A DNA stretch of 64,000 bases from Inonotus obliquus (Eukaryota > Basidiomycota > Agaricomycetes > Hymenochaetales > Hymenochaetaceae). The DNA lies in NCBI GenBank assembly GCA_032164295.1, contig JAJHTX010000008.1, positions 1,364,001-1,428,000 of the forward strand. Reading direction: 5' to 3'. The translations under genes and the position numbers were made by a program. Of this stretch, positions 33,789 through 47,400 are shown piece after piece. Numbering within the stretch: position 1 is the stretch's first letter; each line of letters starts with the position of its first letter. The notes below the pieces were generated by a model. That model worked only from the letters and a program-made list of their open reading frames with translations. It had not been told where the DNA came from and did no database searches.

Positions 33789-36700
33789 CCGCTACCTTGC
33801 GAGTTTGGTGGGAGCTATGGGTTGGCGCCCGATGGCGTGGAGTTCTGGTTCTTGGTGGTTGATTAATATGGATGTACGTCTATGTCTTTAATTCAAAGCA
33901 ATGAGTTGCTTACTTCCATTCTCAATCGGAGACGTTGTTTCAATGTATCCCTCCATGTGTCGCTTGTTCTCCTCCGACGATGCGAATGCCCTATCCACCG
34001 CTCCTTACATTCATTCCATTTCATCCCAGACGGACACGCGCTCGATCGAACTGACAAAACCGCTCTCATGTGCCTATGGACCGACTTGTTCGGAAATGAA
34101 AGACACAGCATTGAAGTCATTCCTCAGTAGCTGCGCCACGAGAGGAATACACATGATCGGTGATTAAGACCTCCAAGTTCACGGCGCCAGGCGTTCTCCG
34201 GCGACAAGTCATATTGTTTATGTTGGAAGAAGTATGTCTGACGCCCCCTGACAGTGCTATCGATCTCGACTTGATATCCTCAAGACCCGGTTCGTGCCTG
34301 TCTTTGCATTCAATCTCAATGAGACATTTCCTGATTTCCGTTGTTTGTTGTCTGTTGTCTATTTAGCATTTCAACTTGGCAGGCAACAACGATCGATTTT
34401 GACGCACATTGCGACTCCAACTCCTGAAGCGTTCGTTTAATTTCGTTTGTTTCATTCGTTCGTCATCCGCCCGATTAGGGATAAAATACTCGAACATTCC
34501 ATTCCATGACCATGTAGTCGGCCCGATATCTTCAAGTTCCCTCCGAAGCCCGCTTCGTAAGCATTGTGCTTGTTTGAAGAGGCTGAACGTAGAACACCGT
34601 CCTGACTCCTTATCAGATGGAAGTGCTGTGGAATCAATTCAATAGATGTGATTGAAACAGACTGGTTTGTTCTGCATGTGACTGGTATCATTGACCATGA
34701 AGACAAGACAAGAAATCCGGCCAGGTACGATCAGTCAAACCTCCTGGTGGTTGTCTCTTGCATTAGTTATAATTACTGGATATGCATAGTGCTGGACAAT
34801 GGCAATTTGGCAATTGCAGTACCAGACAAGACTTGTTGTTTGATCGACAATGACCAGTCTGGTCTGAACGTAAACGTAAACGTAAACGCGAGTTACAAAA
34901 GTTCTAATTGACGGACGAACGGCTAGCGCCACGTTCCAGCTCGGGCCGGAAGACGGCGTTCTTTGCAGGCGACACTTGCTCCCGCCTGCCGCAGTGGATG
35001 ATGTCAGTTACATGTGTTGCAAAGTCTTGGTCTATTGTAGCTATTGTACGCATTACACATTAGGAGTTCATTAAAACTCCAACGTGGACGTTTAAATACT
35101 AATACCAAATACCAAACTGACACCGAACGGTGATCTCTTCGAAGCATATGAAAGTCCTCGGATCCAACCAGGCATTTGGTTTCTTCGTCGGGTACAACTT
35201 ACTTGATTTGAAAAAGTGAAGAGTGAAGAAATGGCTTTGTGGACTTGTCGTTGTTCTTCTCAATACGCCCTACACTATTGCCTCCGTCTGAATGAATTAC
35301 TCCTACCGGGAATGACCGGAATTCATACGCATATATTGCTGGTTATGTATGAGAGAGATTCTTCGGACCCCCAGACTTATTCCACGTCTTTCATTTCGGG
35401 TTTTAGAGACTTTGCTTACCTACCGTATCTGAGTCAATTCACGTCGAAGTCCCTGGTTAATTGAAGTCCATGCGTTACGGAATCTTTACGGCGTATCTTG
35501 ACTCCAAGGTTAAGATATGTATCACCAGTGCCGAGAGAGAGAGAGATGGTAGCTATAAATTCGATTAGAGAAGTACGATTGCCGGCGGAAGTCAGTACGA
35601 ATGAGGAACTTATCTTCCGATTATTCTGCCTCCGTCAATGTATTACAGAACCCATTGTTTTGGACAGATGCACTTCGAACCCCTCCAGATGTATGCTGGG
35701 TATCGAAGGAAATGATAATGGCTTGAAATCAAATCAATATGTTCTGTAGCTCCACATCACGAGTAAAGCACACTGCTCACTATGACGTTCCCGGACAGGA
35801 CTAATGAGTCTGACACAGAAGCCAGACCAATAATATAATGAGGCCAATAGAAATCGATCGACAAGGAGCAATCTGGCATCGCAGAAATCTCGCTAAACGG
35901 GAAAACATGTACTCCTCCAATCAAAGTCCTTGGCTACTAGTAAGTTGCTCTTCCTTATAGCCGAGACGTAGGCGGTGCATAAGACATGATTAGCTTTGAT
36001 GAATGCATAAGAATGCACCAACTCGTGTCCATGATCACATTCAAAGATATAGGAGAAGATGAGTCTTGACATGTGAGAAGGGGTACAAAAGTCAGTATCA
36101 AGAACATCCACAGAGAGAAGGTGATGTAGATACCCAGTAATGCCAAGAACAGGCTAATACAGAAGAACCATGTGCAGTTTCATTGCCGCGACGTCGCTAC
36201 GCCAGGCAAGCTCTCTTGCATGAGCCACTGATTTGCGCACGCGCACTCAGTGCAGCGGTCCGGCGGGAAACCGTATTACATAGAATCCCTGCCGATGTCA
36301 ACCTTAGAGAGCCAGACGATACTTGCGGAAAACTGAGATGAGATCCAGCTCTGTATCAGATTGCTTTCTGGGGGACTCGTCTCTGATGTCAATGACCAAG
36401 GGAAGCTTGCAGCATGAGAAACGTCATTTACCCCCTATGACTTCCCGGGTAGTGTTAGGCCTTAATTTACGAACGAAGAACAAGAGACGGCCGTACATTG
36501 CGTAAGTTCTTTCGGGGAATGCCATGAGAAAGGTCACGAATAGTGCAATAAAGGGGTGGAAGTAGGTACTCGGTGTCGACACCAAGGGCTTCCACGTATA
36601 ATTAGTCTTCTGGCCTCTGCCAGATCCGCGATACTCAGGTTGATGCCGCTGTAGAAAGAAGGTCGCCGGGAGAATGGATAGCAAATCGATCGCGGATTAC

Positions 36701-39700
36701 GGCCAGAACATCGAAAGAAGCTGAGTGTGAGAATAAAACTGTATAGTGGACGTGTCCAAGTGATACATCACGTTGCTGGCGTGTTACCAGCGTGCCTGCA
36801 ATGGTGCGAGCTGCAATCAAGGGGACAGAACGTCGCGTATTCAGAGGAGATCATTGTACTGGAATGGCATAGAATGATCCTATCCCGTCGCACCTTCGTT
36901 CGGATGGGTTCTATACGCATAGCCAGCCGCAAAAGGCTTCATTGCCCTTCCACCGCTGCCCGACTAGAAGACTAGTAACCGAGCTTAGCTGGTACCGTGC
37001 GTCTGCTCAATAATCAGAAACGAAGCCAGGCTCTAGCCGCAACATGAGGCACGAAACTTAATCATAGCTTTGATGCTCCCCAGCAAGGTCCTATTGCAAG
37101 GTCTTATTCGGTCTTCTATGTTTCATCCTCTTTGTTCCTCTCCAAAGTATCCGTCATCAGCCAAGGTCTTCGTGGGCGTCATGAGATTTCTACAGCTAAA
37201 CGCCACAGTTGATGCTGGATGATCGGAGAAGGCAACGAACGACTTTGGCTGTAGCTCTAGGTTTTAAGAAGAAACTGATGTATTCTGGGACAACGTCCGA
37301 GTATAATCCATGAGCCGCTGAGGCATGATGGGAGACGATGAGCGTTCCGTCGCTCATGGATCGTTCCAAGATGTACAAGGAAGTGGATCAGAATGGCAGA
37401 TAGAAGACCGAAGCTAAAGCGGACTCAAAGGACGTATTCATCAGTTCCCACTGCCCAATGCCCCTAGCTAGATGCCACCATCAGCGATAGTGAAAGGAAA
37501 GAAGTTCACCGTCCCTCAGTGCGAAAATTAGACGGAGACCTCGGAGCAGAGCTCGGAGGAACGGCGGGATGAAATTGGAATGAAACCAAGTTCAGAATGG
37601 GCAAGAGTCCGAGATGAGTGCCACTAATTGAGATGCAGTACCGTTATGTAGCCAACTCCGTTGAGTTGGAGAATAGACATATTAGCTAGAAGCAAGGAGG
37701 GACATGTGCACCAAGCGTGGTGAGTGAACGTGACATAACGTGATTGGTACATATCGGTCACAAACCCTTTGATTGGTCTACCTTGCCGAGCCCCGTTTAG
37801 ACCCGAAGCTCCTATTCATTGGACCACCATCACCACTCCACTTCACATATTCAGCGCTGATACAGACACCGGTCAGCCGAACCAATCCAAGTAAGCTTGT
37901 CTTGTTCAAAGATATCTCAGGCAAAGTAAGTGAGTAAGTGGACCAATCGTGTCCGTCGTACAAGCGTACATCGATGAACCATGGCTTATGCCACCGTAGT
38001 TCTCTTCGAATCTGGCTCAGAATAACGTTGCATCCGCTTTGATCTCTGGAGATCCTTCGGTATATCATACGGCACGCACAAACAAATCGCTCTGGTGGGG
38101 CGGGGAAGTTGCTCATTGCCCACACTAGCCGCTTCGGCCGACCCTTCATTGCACATTCAGCCCTTATCAGATCGCGATATCCAACCTCCATCCATAGTTT
38201 ATTGCCAAAAACACGTTATTCATTCCGAGCGTATCGATAACTCTATTTCCCCTGCCAATGTCGGGTTGTGAATCCAGTCCCTCCTGTTGGTGCCTCCTTG
38301 GAGGCCGAACGTCGTTGCAACATTCTCATGAGCCACCATCAACCCTTGAGACATGCGCACTAATGGCTCACACAATATTTGGCTCAGGCAATGGCGCTGC
38401 TAATATTGATGTGAAATATGGAGCGTTTCATTTCCTACTGCATCAACCGCCGTTGCAACGGTTCTGAGTTTACTGTGGATTTTATGCATGCCAAGTATAT
38501 TCCGGAATATCGAACCGAATTAACCGCAATATTAATCTGCCGACTATAGATCCGTAAGTACTTGTTGATTGAATTGTACCATCTATTGATCCGTTGAATT
38601 CCCATAGCATCCGAGTGCAAGCGGAAAGCACCAGGATCTGACTGAGCCACTTTTTCCATACGAAAAACATTCAGACATGACCTGATCCAGCCTGATCCGG
38701 ACAACCAGCGCCACTTAACCTCGGCACCTGGAGAGTGAGCCGAGGTCCGGGCAAGAATAATTGATCGTAGTGATCTATATGCAGGGTCCTAGAGCTATTG
38801 ATTCTATTCTAGCTCTAATGACTGCGTATCCCTGTAGGTCCAATTTCGATCCTGCATTTTTACTACTGTTTATACTCAAGTTCCTAGTTCCTCAGCGGTT
38901 AAGCGGCAAGTACGTGCATCGTCAGGTTCAACGACGGCTCGGTCAAGTCTGCATTACTAGACAGTAACCTAGGCGCAAGGGGCGGCTCGGGCTCCGACAT
39001 CGACTAGTCGCGTTAGTCTTGACCGGGCGAAGGGGTTCGCTTACCACCCTTCGCTCCACTTGTGTGGATTACAGCCCCAGCCACAACTAGAGAGCGCTCT
39101 GAATTCTTGCACAGGTAAGCAGGTAACGATCACTCAACTGAGTTTACTCATTCCGAATTCGGAAGCTGTGTTTTCGAGAATGCGTCGATCAAGGCCACCC
39201 AGCCAGGGACCACCATTGTTCAAGCTGTTATGCCACTACACTCAATTACGAGGTTCCATCATTGCTACCGAGGCAACAGTTCGCATGGACACCGAGACCT
39301 GGTGTCGGATCTTTGCTACACTTCGCAGAAATAGAAGGCCATACAAGTATCCTGGGAAGTAAAAGGGGTTCATCATTGGAGTTTACTGAGGAAGGCTGCG
39401 GTAAATCTAGGTAGGAGAGATAGTAGTAATCCCTTTTCTTCTATTCTGCTTTGACGTGGGAGCTGGAATAGGTGTTAATTCTTATCCGATACTCGGTTAC
39501 ACTGTTTCGTGGCTACGTCCGGGGGTCTATCCGTAACATTTGTGGTGCAATGCTGCAACAGGTATGCAGCTACCCCTGTTCCCCCTCAGTACCTTCGTAA
39601 CGATTTGATATTATCGACAGCCTTCAAGGAGTTATGTTGCCTACTTTCAATTATTTTCGCGTTTCAAAGAACAAAGACGGATTCAGGTATGGAGGTTACC

Positions 39701-40440
39701 CCGCCATAGGATCATCGTACCGAAGTCTTCCATTCAAGAGTCAAAGAAACAAGTGACAATCCGTTTCTTTCGGCGTTATCCTTTTTGGAGCTTTTCAAGC
39801 CTTCTGAGTTTTGCATGCCTTCGAGCGCTTAACAGTGCGATCACCATCGAGAGACGCCTTCTCCTTCTCCAGAGCGTCTAATTCCAAAATTACCGTAACA
39901 ATGTACACTGTATACTGATAGACGCTCGACTCTCCGCGCTTCGCGTGTTGCAGGTGACGGGTGTCAGGAACGTATGTGCGAATAGCAGTTACGGTAGTTA
40001 CAGTACTTGTACGATGTGTGCGAGTTCGGTATGGCCGTAGTTTGTGATTCTGATTAGAGGGTTAGAGGTTTCTAGCGCTCGTAAGTCGATGTCGAAGACC
40101 AAGCCGAATTGTTTTTTCGCCTCATAAGTGCGGCTTGAGTTGTTTGAGTCGGTGTTCGTCATGGTATCGATTGGCAATTGGCAATTGAAAGCGATGATAG
40201 ATATTGCTACGTCGGTACATGTGGGATTCGGGTCGGGCACGGCGGTCGCGTCGGTCGTTAGTACTAGTGCTTCGGATTCGGACTTCCCGCGAAACATACG
40301 AGTTATGTATTTCGTATCTCATTCTGGAAATCTGGCAATCTGTCAGTGGTAACCTGGGATTTAGTGTCCTCTATTTCCAATGTGTATATCTATCCATTGT
40401 CGCTCTGTCGCTCCCTCGCTCCGATTTATAATGAGTTATA
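33789..40440. other. Gene-poor region, about 6.6 kb
   Basis: No recognisable gene was found on either strand. There is a short CGTAAA array near 34868-34890. An isolated open frame at 37778-38191 is listed separately. Membrane-like fragments on the minus strand near 35955-36684 (for example FIALFVTFLMAFPERTYAMY) might be remains of a membrane protein, but are too short to name. Confidence 0.4.
37778..38191 (-). CDS. Hypothetical ORF or gene relic
   Basis: This 137-codon frame starts with ATG (MEVGYRDLIRAECAMKGRPK) and has balanced protein-like composition (RWHKPWFIDVRLYDGHDWST, LTLPEISLNKTSLLGLVRL). No domain is recognised, and neighbouring exons were not found. Its middle vaguely recalls the C-terminal part of basidiomycete F-box-like proteins. 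It may be a remnant or a chance frame. Confidence 0.25.
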   Translation of the reverse strand: MEVGYRDLIRAECAMKGRPKRLVWAMSNFPAPPERFVCACRMIYRRISRDQSGCNVILSQIRRELRWHKPWFIDVRLYDGHDWSTYSLTLPEISLNKTSLLGLVRLTGVCISAEYVKWSGDGGPMNRSFGSKRGSAR

Positions 40441-43400
40441 AGCACCGTGATGGTGTGTGTACTACTTTACTGCTGTGGTAGTCTTTGGCGCTGGGATTGA
40501 CGCTGAGTGGGACTTTCTCGTTGATCATTTGGGTATTTCGGTATTTCGGTATTTTGGGTATTTTGGCATGGAAGGGGAAGAGGAAGAGGAAGAGGGTGGT
40601 GTACTAGTACTAGTATAGTATATTGTGTATTGTGTATTGTGTATTGAAAGGACATAAGCGCTCGAAGCGCTCGAAGTATTAACTTATCACATATATAAAC
40701 GTAGCTATGTGGCCAAGTGGCTAGGCGTCGCGTATAGCGGATAGTATAATTATCGTGGAAAGAGAAGAGAGGTTAGCAGGGAAGAAGAGAAGAAGAGAAG
40801 AAGAGAAGATAGGATGGGAGGGGAAGGGAAGAGTGGAAGAGCGGTTAGGATGGGAAGAGTTGATGGGAAGAGTTGATGGGGAGAGTTGATGGAAGAGTTG
40901 ATGGAAGAGTTGATGGGGAGAGGTGATGGGAAGAAGTAGAACTTGAAGGGTGGATGATGTGTAATGGAACCACAGTATTACAGTAATGTCTTTGTTTTGT
41001 TGTGATTTAGATTGATCATTTGTCATTGACTTTTAGTTTCTTCGGTTCGGGGGTAGTAAATAGTTAATAGTAAATATCCTTCACGAAGAACGGACGCTAC
41101 CGTAGGTATAATCGTGGTCGTTGACTGGACCTGGATCAATATGCATGGATAGTGGAAAATGGAAGACGGTGGTAGCACTTTGTGGTACGTTTTGAAAGGA
41201 AAGGTGATTTGAAGGTGATCGGGGATTCATACCGGTGTTCACGGATGATGTGTACTCATGTGTATGTGTACTTTTGTGGACGTATCTGGTGTCTGGTGTC
41301 TGTATAAGTGTGTGTGTATACCACGATCACGGGCACCTTAAGTAGATCCTTTGATACCCTCAATTCTTCAATTCTTCGATGCCGAGATACCTTAACTGGG
41401 AACGCCGGTTCGTTTCGTCCTTGTCAATCATTGTCTTCTAAAGAACATCAAGAACATCAAGAACATCAGGAAGGTCTTTTGAGCGGTGTGGTTTTCGGTA
41501 TGGTAGAGCTAAGAATACAGAATACAGAATACCGTGACGTTTGTAAGTCCGAAGTTATATGATCTCGTGTGTATGATGTGGCATGTGGCATGCGGTATGT
41601 GTCGTGGTGCTCGATATCCTCTTTCCTCTTTCCCGCCCGCTGACGCACAATTAAAGAACTCAGAACTGTGATATTCTATATAAATGAAAAATGATGTACG
41701 TCTTCCCGAGTCTCGATCATCGAGTTTCGAGTTTCGAGCATCTCTATCAACCCAAGACTTAACCCTAATAAACTCGGAAGGAAGCAAATCCAAGTCCAAG
41801 TCGACGTAGAAACGTAGAAGAGAGAAGTACTTCGACGGTGATGTACAGTTCCAGTTCCGTCCTATTCGGCGGATTCTATTAATGTTCTCAAAAGTGGTGT
41901 GGTGCGCCGATGGAGGTGATGGAGGTGATGGTGGTGGTGTGGTATGGTATGGTATGGTTCGGCGAGTGTGAGTGCGAACGTGTTGCGCGTGATCGTTCGT
42001 TCGTACGTAGCGTAGAACTCTCATCGTGCGGTCTGTATTTCGCAATAATGTTACGTAAGGAAATAAGAAACATGAACTATATAGCACCTAATTATCACAT
42101 GGCAGGCACCTGTACACAAAACACAAAGCAAAGCGGAAAGCGGAAAGCGGAAAGTAGAAAGTAGATCCCATATTCCATTCTTCGTTCGCGTTCGGAAGTA
42201 CGTACGTTGTGCTTTCATCGCTCATCCCTGTAGGGCAATAAATAGGGCACTCTCAGGTCATCGTGTAATACGAGTTTACCCAGCCCAGGGATCCAGGATT
42301 GCTGATTGTGGGGATTGTGGGTGGATTGTGGACTGCCGACTGAGGAATCAGGAACGATCTTGATTATACGAAGCATCGGCGTCGGCATCGGCGTCGGCAC
42401 TCTAATTCTACCACCTACCTACTGAGTAATCTGAAGTGAAGTTATCTCGCCGGACTTTGATCTATCCTCATCGCTCTTTACCTCCATAGCTCTGCCAGAT
42501 CTGCTTACTTAGTAATTTTAGACTCGCCGGGTGTGGCATTACTCCTACACAGCCATATGTATGTTGACCGTCATCTCCGTTCAGATCGTGTAGGAGGATT
42601 GATTGATCGTGATGAGACGTGAGTTATCTTTGGGTTGATTTGATGTGTCATTGCCATCACGGATCTGTCTACTTCAATCTCATCATTCGTTATACCTCCG
42701 CACTCCGCACTCTACTCGTCTATTTAGAGTTGATAAGAGCATTGTCGTTCCTGTAAGGATGCTGGATTCAGGATGCGTTGATCAAAATCAAAAATCAGAA
42801 TAAGCTTTTCGTCAATGTATTACGATTGACGTATAACAGATCTTCTTTGGACTTTGGACCTGGAATCTGTATACTTCTGCTTTTTGTGGTTTCAAGGTTC
42901 GTATCCGTCTGTTCCTGCTTCTGCTTCTGTGTTGTACTGCGTTGATGTTCGATGTTCGACGTCCGAGTACCTTCCAACGGCGTTTGTCCCAATAACACCA
43001 GACGGACGATGGACGATGGACACAAGAAGGTGATGTATATCGTAACTTACACCCGGAGCTCGTACTCGGTATTGTTGGTGTACCTGAATGGACATTGTAA
43101 GCCACAAAGTCAAAACGAAAGGGGAAACATCCATTTTGAGGAATGAGGAATGAGGAATGACGGAGGAGGAGGAGGATTCGTTTCGTCATCGTCATCGTCA
43201 TCGTGATGTTAGTGGTGATCGTACACGTGTTGTGACATATGACATACCACCAGCGTTAATCACTTCACATATACGAAATAATATTGTTCTGGCGTCTACT
43301 TATAGCTTGTAAGTCGTCGGAGCAATTTCTTAAAACGTTCCGCCTTGCGTTCAAAACACAGTGACCATCCGAGTCGGTACTGCGAACTCGGATCGCGCGT

Positions 43401-44801
43401 TGCTGTCGTCGTCGACTCGGGAACCGTTGATCGTGGATATTTGCGTCCGAAGACAGTAAACAAGACTCTGGTTTGTGATTTGTAACCACTATCACCACAT
43501 GCATGACTATCACAACATAACATCCCGCAATCCCGCACACTAGTACTAGTACAGTACTCCCTCGCGAGATCATAAATGCGAGTCTAAGAGAACAACAGTC
43601 ACTGAGATCAAAACTTGCCAGTGAAAGTTTGAATACACGTGAAAACGTCAATCATTTGAGAGGAGAGGCTTAGAGATCTTCTATTCTCTTCTCTTCGAAA
43701 GCGGAAACGGAAGCGGATAGGATATAGGATTCATAGGATTTGCGGGATGATGATGAAAGGATGAAAGGATGATGGGATGAAAGGATGATAGGATATAGGA
43801 TGACAAGTTTCGAAGGATTCGAAGGATTCACAGGATGACAGGATGACAGGACTTGGTTGATCGATCACTTTGTTTCGACTGAAGCTAAAGCTTAACGTAA
43901 GGAACACATCACTTATTCACAGAGAATAAAGCGGACTAAAGAAGAAAGAAGAAAGATGGAAAATGGACAGTAAGGGATTGTCGTACACAGTGTACAGTGC
44001 ACAGTGCCGTGAACAATATTCGAACATCTGTCGTCAATCACTAATCAATAATCCTTAATCACTGATCACTGTGGCTCGTGGCTCGTGTCTCATAACGTCC
44101 CCGTCCCCGGCTCCTCTACTCAATTGCAAGGTCCAAGACGCAGGAAGCAGGACAGGACGCAAGACACGCGTATGCTCTCATACCATGCGATGCGATGCCA
44201 TACGCAATAGCCAATTCCCCAGTTCCCATTCCCCATTCCACATTCCACATTCCACATTAATATTCCCCCTCTTCCTCGTCCAACTTTACTCCGAGTCCGA
44301 GGACGGAAAGAAATCAAGAACTCGAACTCAGGAAGCAAGGAACGCAAGAAGAAAGGAGGCAGGCAGATTCCGAATTCGACTTTCCGGATTAATATTGACC
44401 TTCCCGAATTGACCTTCCAAGTTCCCTCGGGATCATGTAACGTACAACCTTTACTTTGCCACTTGCCACTGTCCACGTTGAACAGTATTGAATCGTGTTG
44501 ATAGATGATGATGGATGATAGAAAGGTGCTCGAAGTTGAAGTTGAAGGTACCCGGGCACTGTACCTGACCTGATTATGTTATCCGCTACACCACATTACC
44601 ACAATACCACAATACCACAATACCACCCCACCCCAAACTCAGATTTGCTCCCGTAATACAATACAATACAATACTACTTTCCTCCAGTTCCGTTGCCGTC
44701 GGAAAATCCACTCGACGATCGACGACCTGATTTTGACTTTGATCGAGGCGCGTACTGTACATGTACATGCACATCCAATGGCCCAATGACCCAATGACCC
44801 G

Positions 44802-44841
44802 ATGCTCAAATGCTCAAATGCTCAAATGCTCAAATGCTCAA
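44802..44841. repeat. (GCTCAAAT)n tandem repeat
   Basis: Five consecutive octamers are visible, ending in CTCAAAG. Confidence 0.85.
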
Positions 44842-45157
44842 AGTCTATTTCGTGGTGGTGGTAAATGAAAGGGAAGCATTACGTACGCTACGCTAGACGG
44901 TGAATGGACGGTCGAGAGTCGAGAGTCCAAAGTCCAAAGTCAGAAGTCAGAAGTCAAAAGTCGAGAGTCGAGAGTCGCGGGAAGCGCGTGTGAAAAAGAA
45001 AGTGGGCGGGAAGCTTAAGGTGAGTTCTGAGTGGGAAGGTCACTCATCAATCATCACTCATCAATCATCAATCATAAATTTGTGATGGTAATGGTGATGG
45101 TAGGTGCGGGTGCCGGATGTGCTCATTGCTGCATGGAAGCATGGAAGGTTGACTCTG

Positions 45158-45279
45158 AGTCGGAGTCGAATTGGAGTTGGAAGCGGAGTTGGAATTGATG
45201 TCGGAGTTGGAATTGATGTCGGAATTGGAGTCGGAGGCGGAATTGGAATGGAAATTGGAGTCGGAATGGAAATTGGGGA
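45158..45279. repeat. Imperfect tandem repeat, GGAGTTGGAATTGATGTC type
   Basis: Units built from GGAGT(T/C)GGAATTG words follow one another over about 120 bases. The minus strand reads as Ser/Asn dipeptides, which is low complexity and not taken as a gene. Confidence 0.75.
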
Positions 45280-45802
45280 TTGAAGTGTCTAGGCTGCTAG
45301 AGACTGCTAGAGTTGGTATTAATGTTACAGTTTTAAGTATAAGTGTTCGGTTCCTTGGACCTTGGACTTTAAACTTGTATGATGTATACTCAAAGTGGGT
45401 GTTATGGTATGACCTCCGAAGTACGGTTTGTTGAGCGTAGGCTGTCACTGATATTGGATCGAGTTGTATTGAAAGGGAGACAGGTAGGAAAGAACGTATG
45501 GAAGGAAAGAGGAAGAGAAAATTCCGACTCGTTACTATACTACAAGACTATAATACCATAAGAATATAAGACTATAAAACATTAAGAAAACAAGAAAACA
45601 AGAAAACAACTTGACATTTATCCATTCAAGTCCGAGTCGAGTCGAGTGACTCAGTGGGTACACCGTCCTCCCACTGTGCTTCATCACAGTCATAATCCCA
45701 GTCTCAGTTCAAGTCGGAAATCGGAAGTCGTGAAGTCGTGAAGCCTTGAAGCCTAGGCACCACCTCCACCACCACCACCACCACTTCTACCTTCCAGTAT
45801 CA

Positions 45803-45833
45803 GACCACCAGACCACCAGACCACCAGACCACC
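45803..45833. repeat. (AGACCACC)n tandem repeat
   Basis: Four contiguous copies are visible, directly after a CCACCA-rich stretch at 45760-45785. Confidence 0.8.
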
Positions 45834-47400
45834 AGTTCATCAGAGTAAGGAGTACGGAGTAAGGTGTAAGGAGTTAGGTGTAAGGTGTACCTCATCCCGA
45901 CTCCCGAATCCCGACTCCCGAATGCTGAATGTTGAGTCCTGATCAAAGCTTCACGGCACGGCGTGAAACGAAATCGGATACCGGAAACCGGAGGAGAACG
46001 ACGAACGACAAACGACAAACGAAAGGACGAAGGGGAAAGACAAATTCTGCTAAACCTGAAATTCGAAATATGAAGGTAGAAAGAAACCCGCGTACGGAGA
46101 TAGTACCTCCCGTACTCTGCTACTAATCCATTAATGTACTAAGAGGATATAAATATAAAAGCTGTGAACGCACCGTGCCCCGTGCCTCAACGCCTCCATG
46201 CATGCTGCATGAATGCGAAGTGCGAAGATGATACGCGAGACTGTGTCGCGTGTCGCGTGTCGTAAAAGACGGAAGCGCAACTCGGTGGTCACGGTTTAGA
46301 ATATTATTATTAGGTACTAGGTACTAGGTTCTAGGTTCTAGGTAGGATTGGCGCAATCCCACTCGGCTGGAGGATAGAGGCTAGAATGGTGAGGAATGGT
46401 GAGGAATGGTGAATGGTGAGGAATGGTGCCGCTCCGCTTGATCGTTCGGTCGGTCGTGAGGTTGAAGTCGCTTCTGTAGGAATATAGGAATGTAGGATGT
46501 TGGAATGTTGGAATGTAGGATTTTTTTATAGGATGCAGGAATTTAGGATGTAGGACGTAGGAATACAACGGAACGGCGGCATGATGTTAAGTGGACTCGA
46601 GTGATATGATAAAACCACGGAGGCAATGTTAAAAATCATATGCCAGTGCATGGGCCACGGAGCACGGAGCACAGACCACAGACCACGGAAGCATGGAATT
46701 ACAATTACGGAATTACGGGATACGGGCTACGGGCTACGGAAACATGCGTATGCGCGAACGAGTTTAGGAGAAGTGTCTGATCTAGTCGGGAGAAGTTACG
46801 ATTGATTGAATTTCATATCACCTTTGCAGTGTTTGAGTGTTGAGTATATGTGTGTTGAGCTTTGTATGCATGCAGGGAAGGGTGGCTATGTAGTACTAGA
46901 GCTAGGGCAGGATTTCCCACTAGCATGATCCGTGGATCAGCAGATATGCAATAGTGTACTAGTCCGAGTCGTTCTAACGCGCGTGGCTCCACTTCTTCTT
47001 TTGTCGACGGTCAACGGTCAATGGTCAATGGCAACGGTCAAGTACTCGGATTTTGCTAGAATAAGAAAGTGTTACTCATTGATGTCGATGTCGATGCCAA
47101 AGTCGATGTGGTGAGATGCTGTACAGTGGTCAACGTGTCGTGCGTAGCTGTAACTCTTGGCGAGGCGTTGTACTGTGCCGGGTAACGAACGGAATAATAC
47201 CGAAAGAGCGACGAGTGGGGGAAGCGAGAAAGTCCTCGAAAGCACTGCAGTGGCGATGGACGATGGACTTGGTTGAGCTTTCGGAGGTCACTGATATACC
47301 ACGGATCTCCGATTTTCAACTTTCCGATTTACGATTTTTGGATACTGTATACTGTAGACAAAGAAACGGTAGTGTCGTGAAATAATGGAGCAATAAAGAA

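Larger units (their letters stand above)
40441..47400. repeat. Dense simple-sequence and local-duplication region, about 7 kb
   Basis: Short motifs are repeated in place again and again: TGTATTG (40624-40645), GAAGA/GAAGAGAA (40758-40800), GAGTTGATGG (40856-40915), AAGAACATC (41442-41467), GGATGATAGGATA-type words (43740-43860), CCACAATA (44595-44625), GCTCAAAT (44802-44841), GGAGTTGGAATTGATGTC (45158-45279), AGACCACC (45803-45833), and GGTACTAGGTTCTAGG (46313-46342). The unit changes every few hundred bases, so this is not one satellite. Open frames inside are low-complexity by-products. No gene is recognised. Confidence 0.7.

Noticed and set aside
36424..36684. Membrane-like minus-strand frame with PERTYAMYGR
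   Set aside because: It vaguely recalls basidiomycete multi-pass membrane families, but no neighbouring exons complete a domain.
40703..40735. tRNA-like stretch TGGCCAAGTGGCTAGGCG
   Set aside because: It resembles a D-arm of serine/leucine tRNAs, but no T-arm (GGTTCRANNCC) or closing acceptor stem follows at the right distance.
45068..45448. Minus-strand frame of 126 codons with Ser/Asn/Asp repeats
   Set aside because: It is the translation of the local tandem repeat at 45158-45279; there is no domain, signal peptide or splice context.
40441..47400. CRISPR-like or satellite array
   Set aside because: Repeat units change constantly and spacers are not regular; the organism is a eukaryote.
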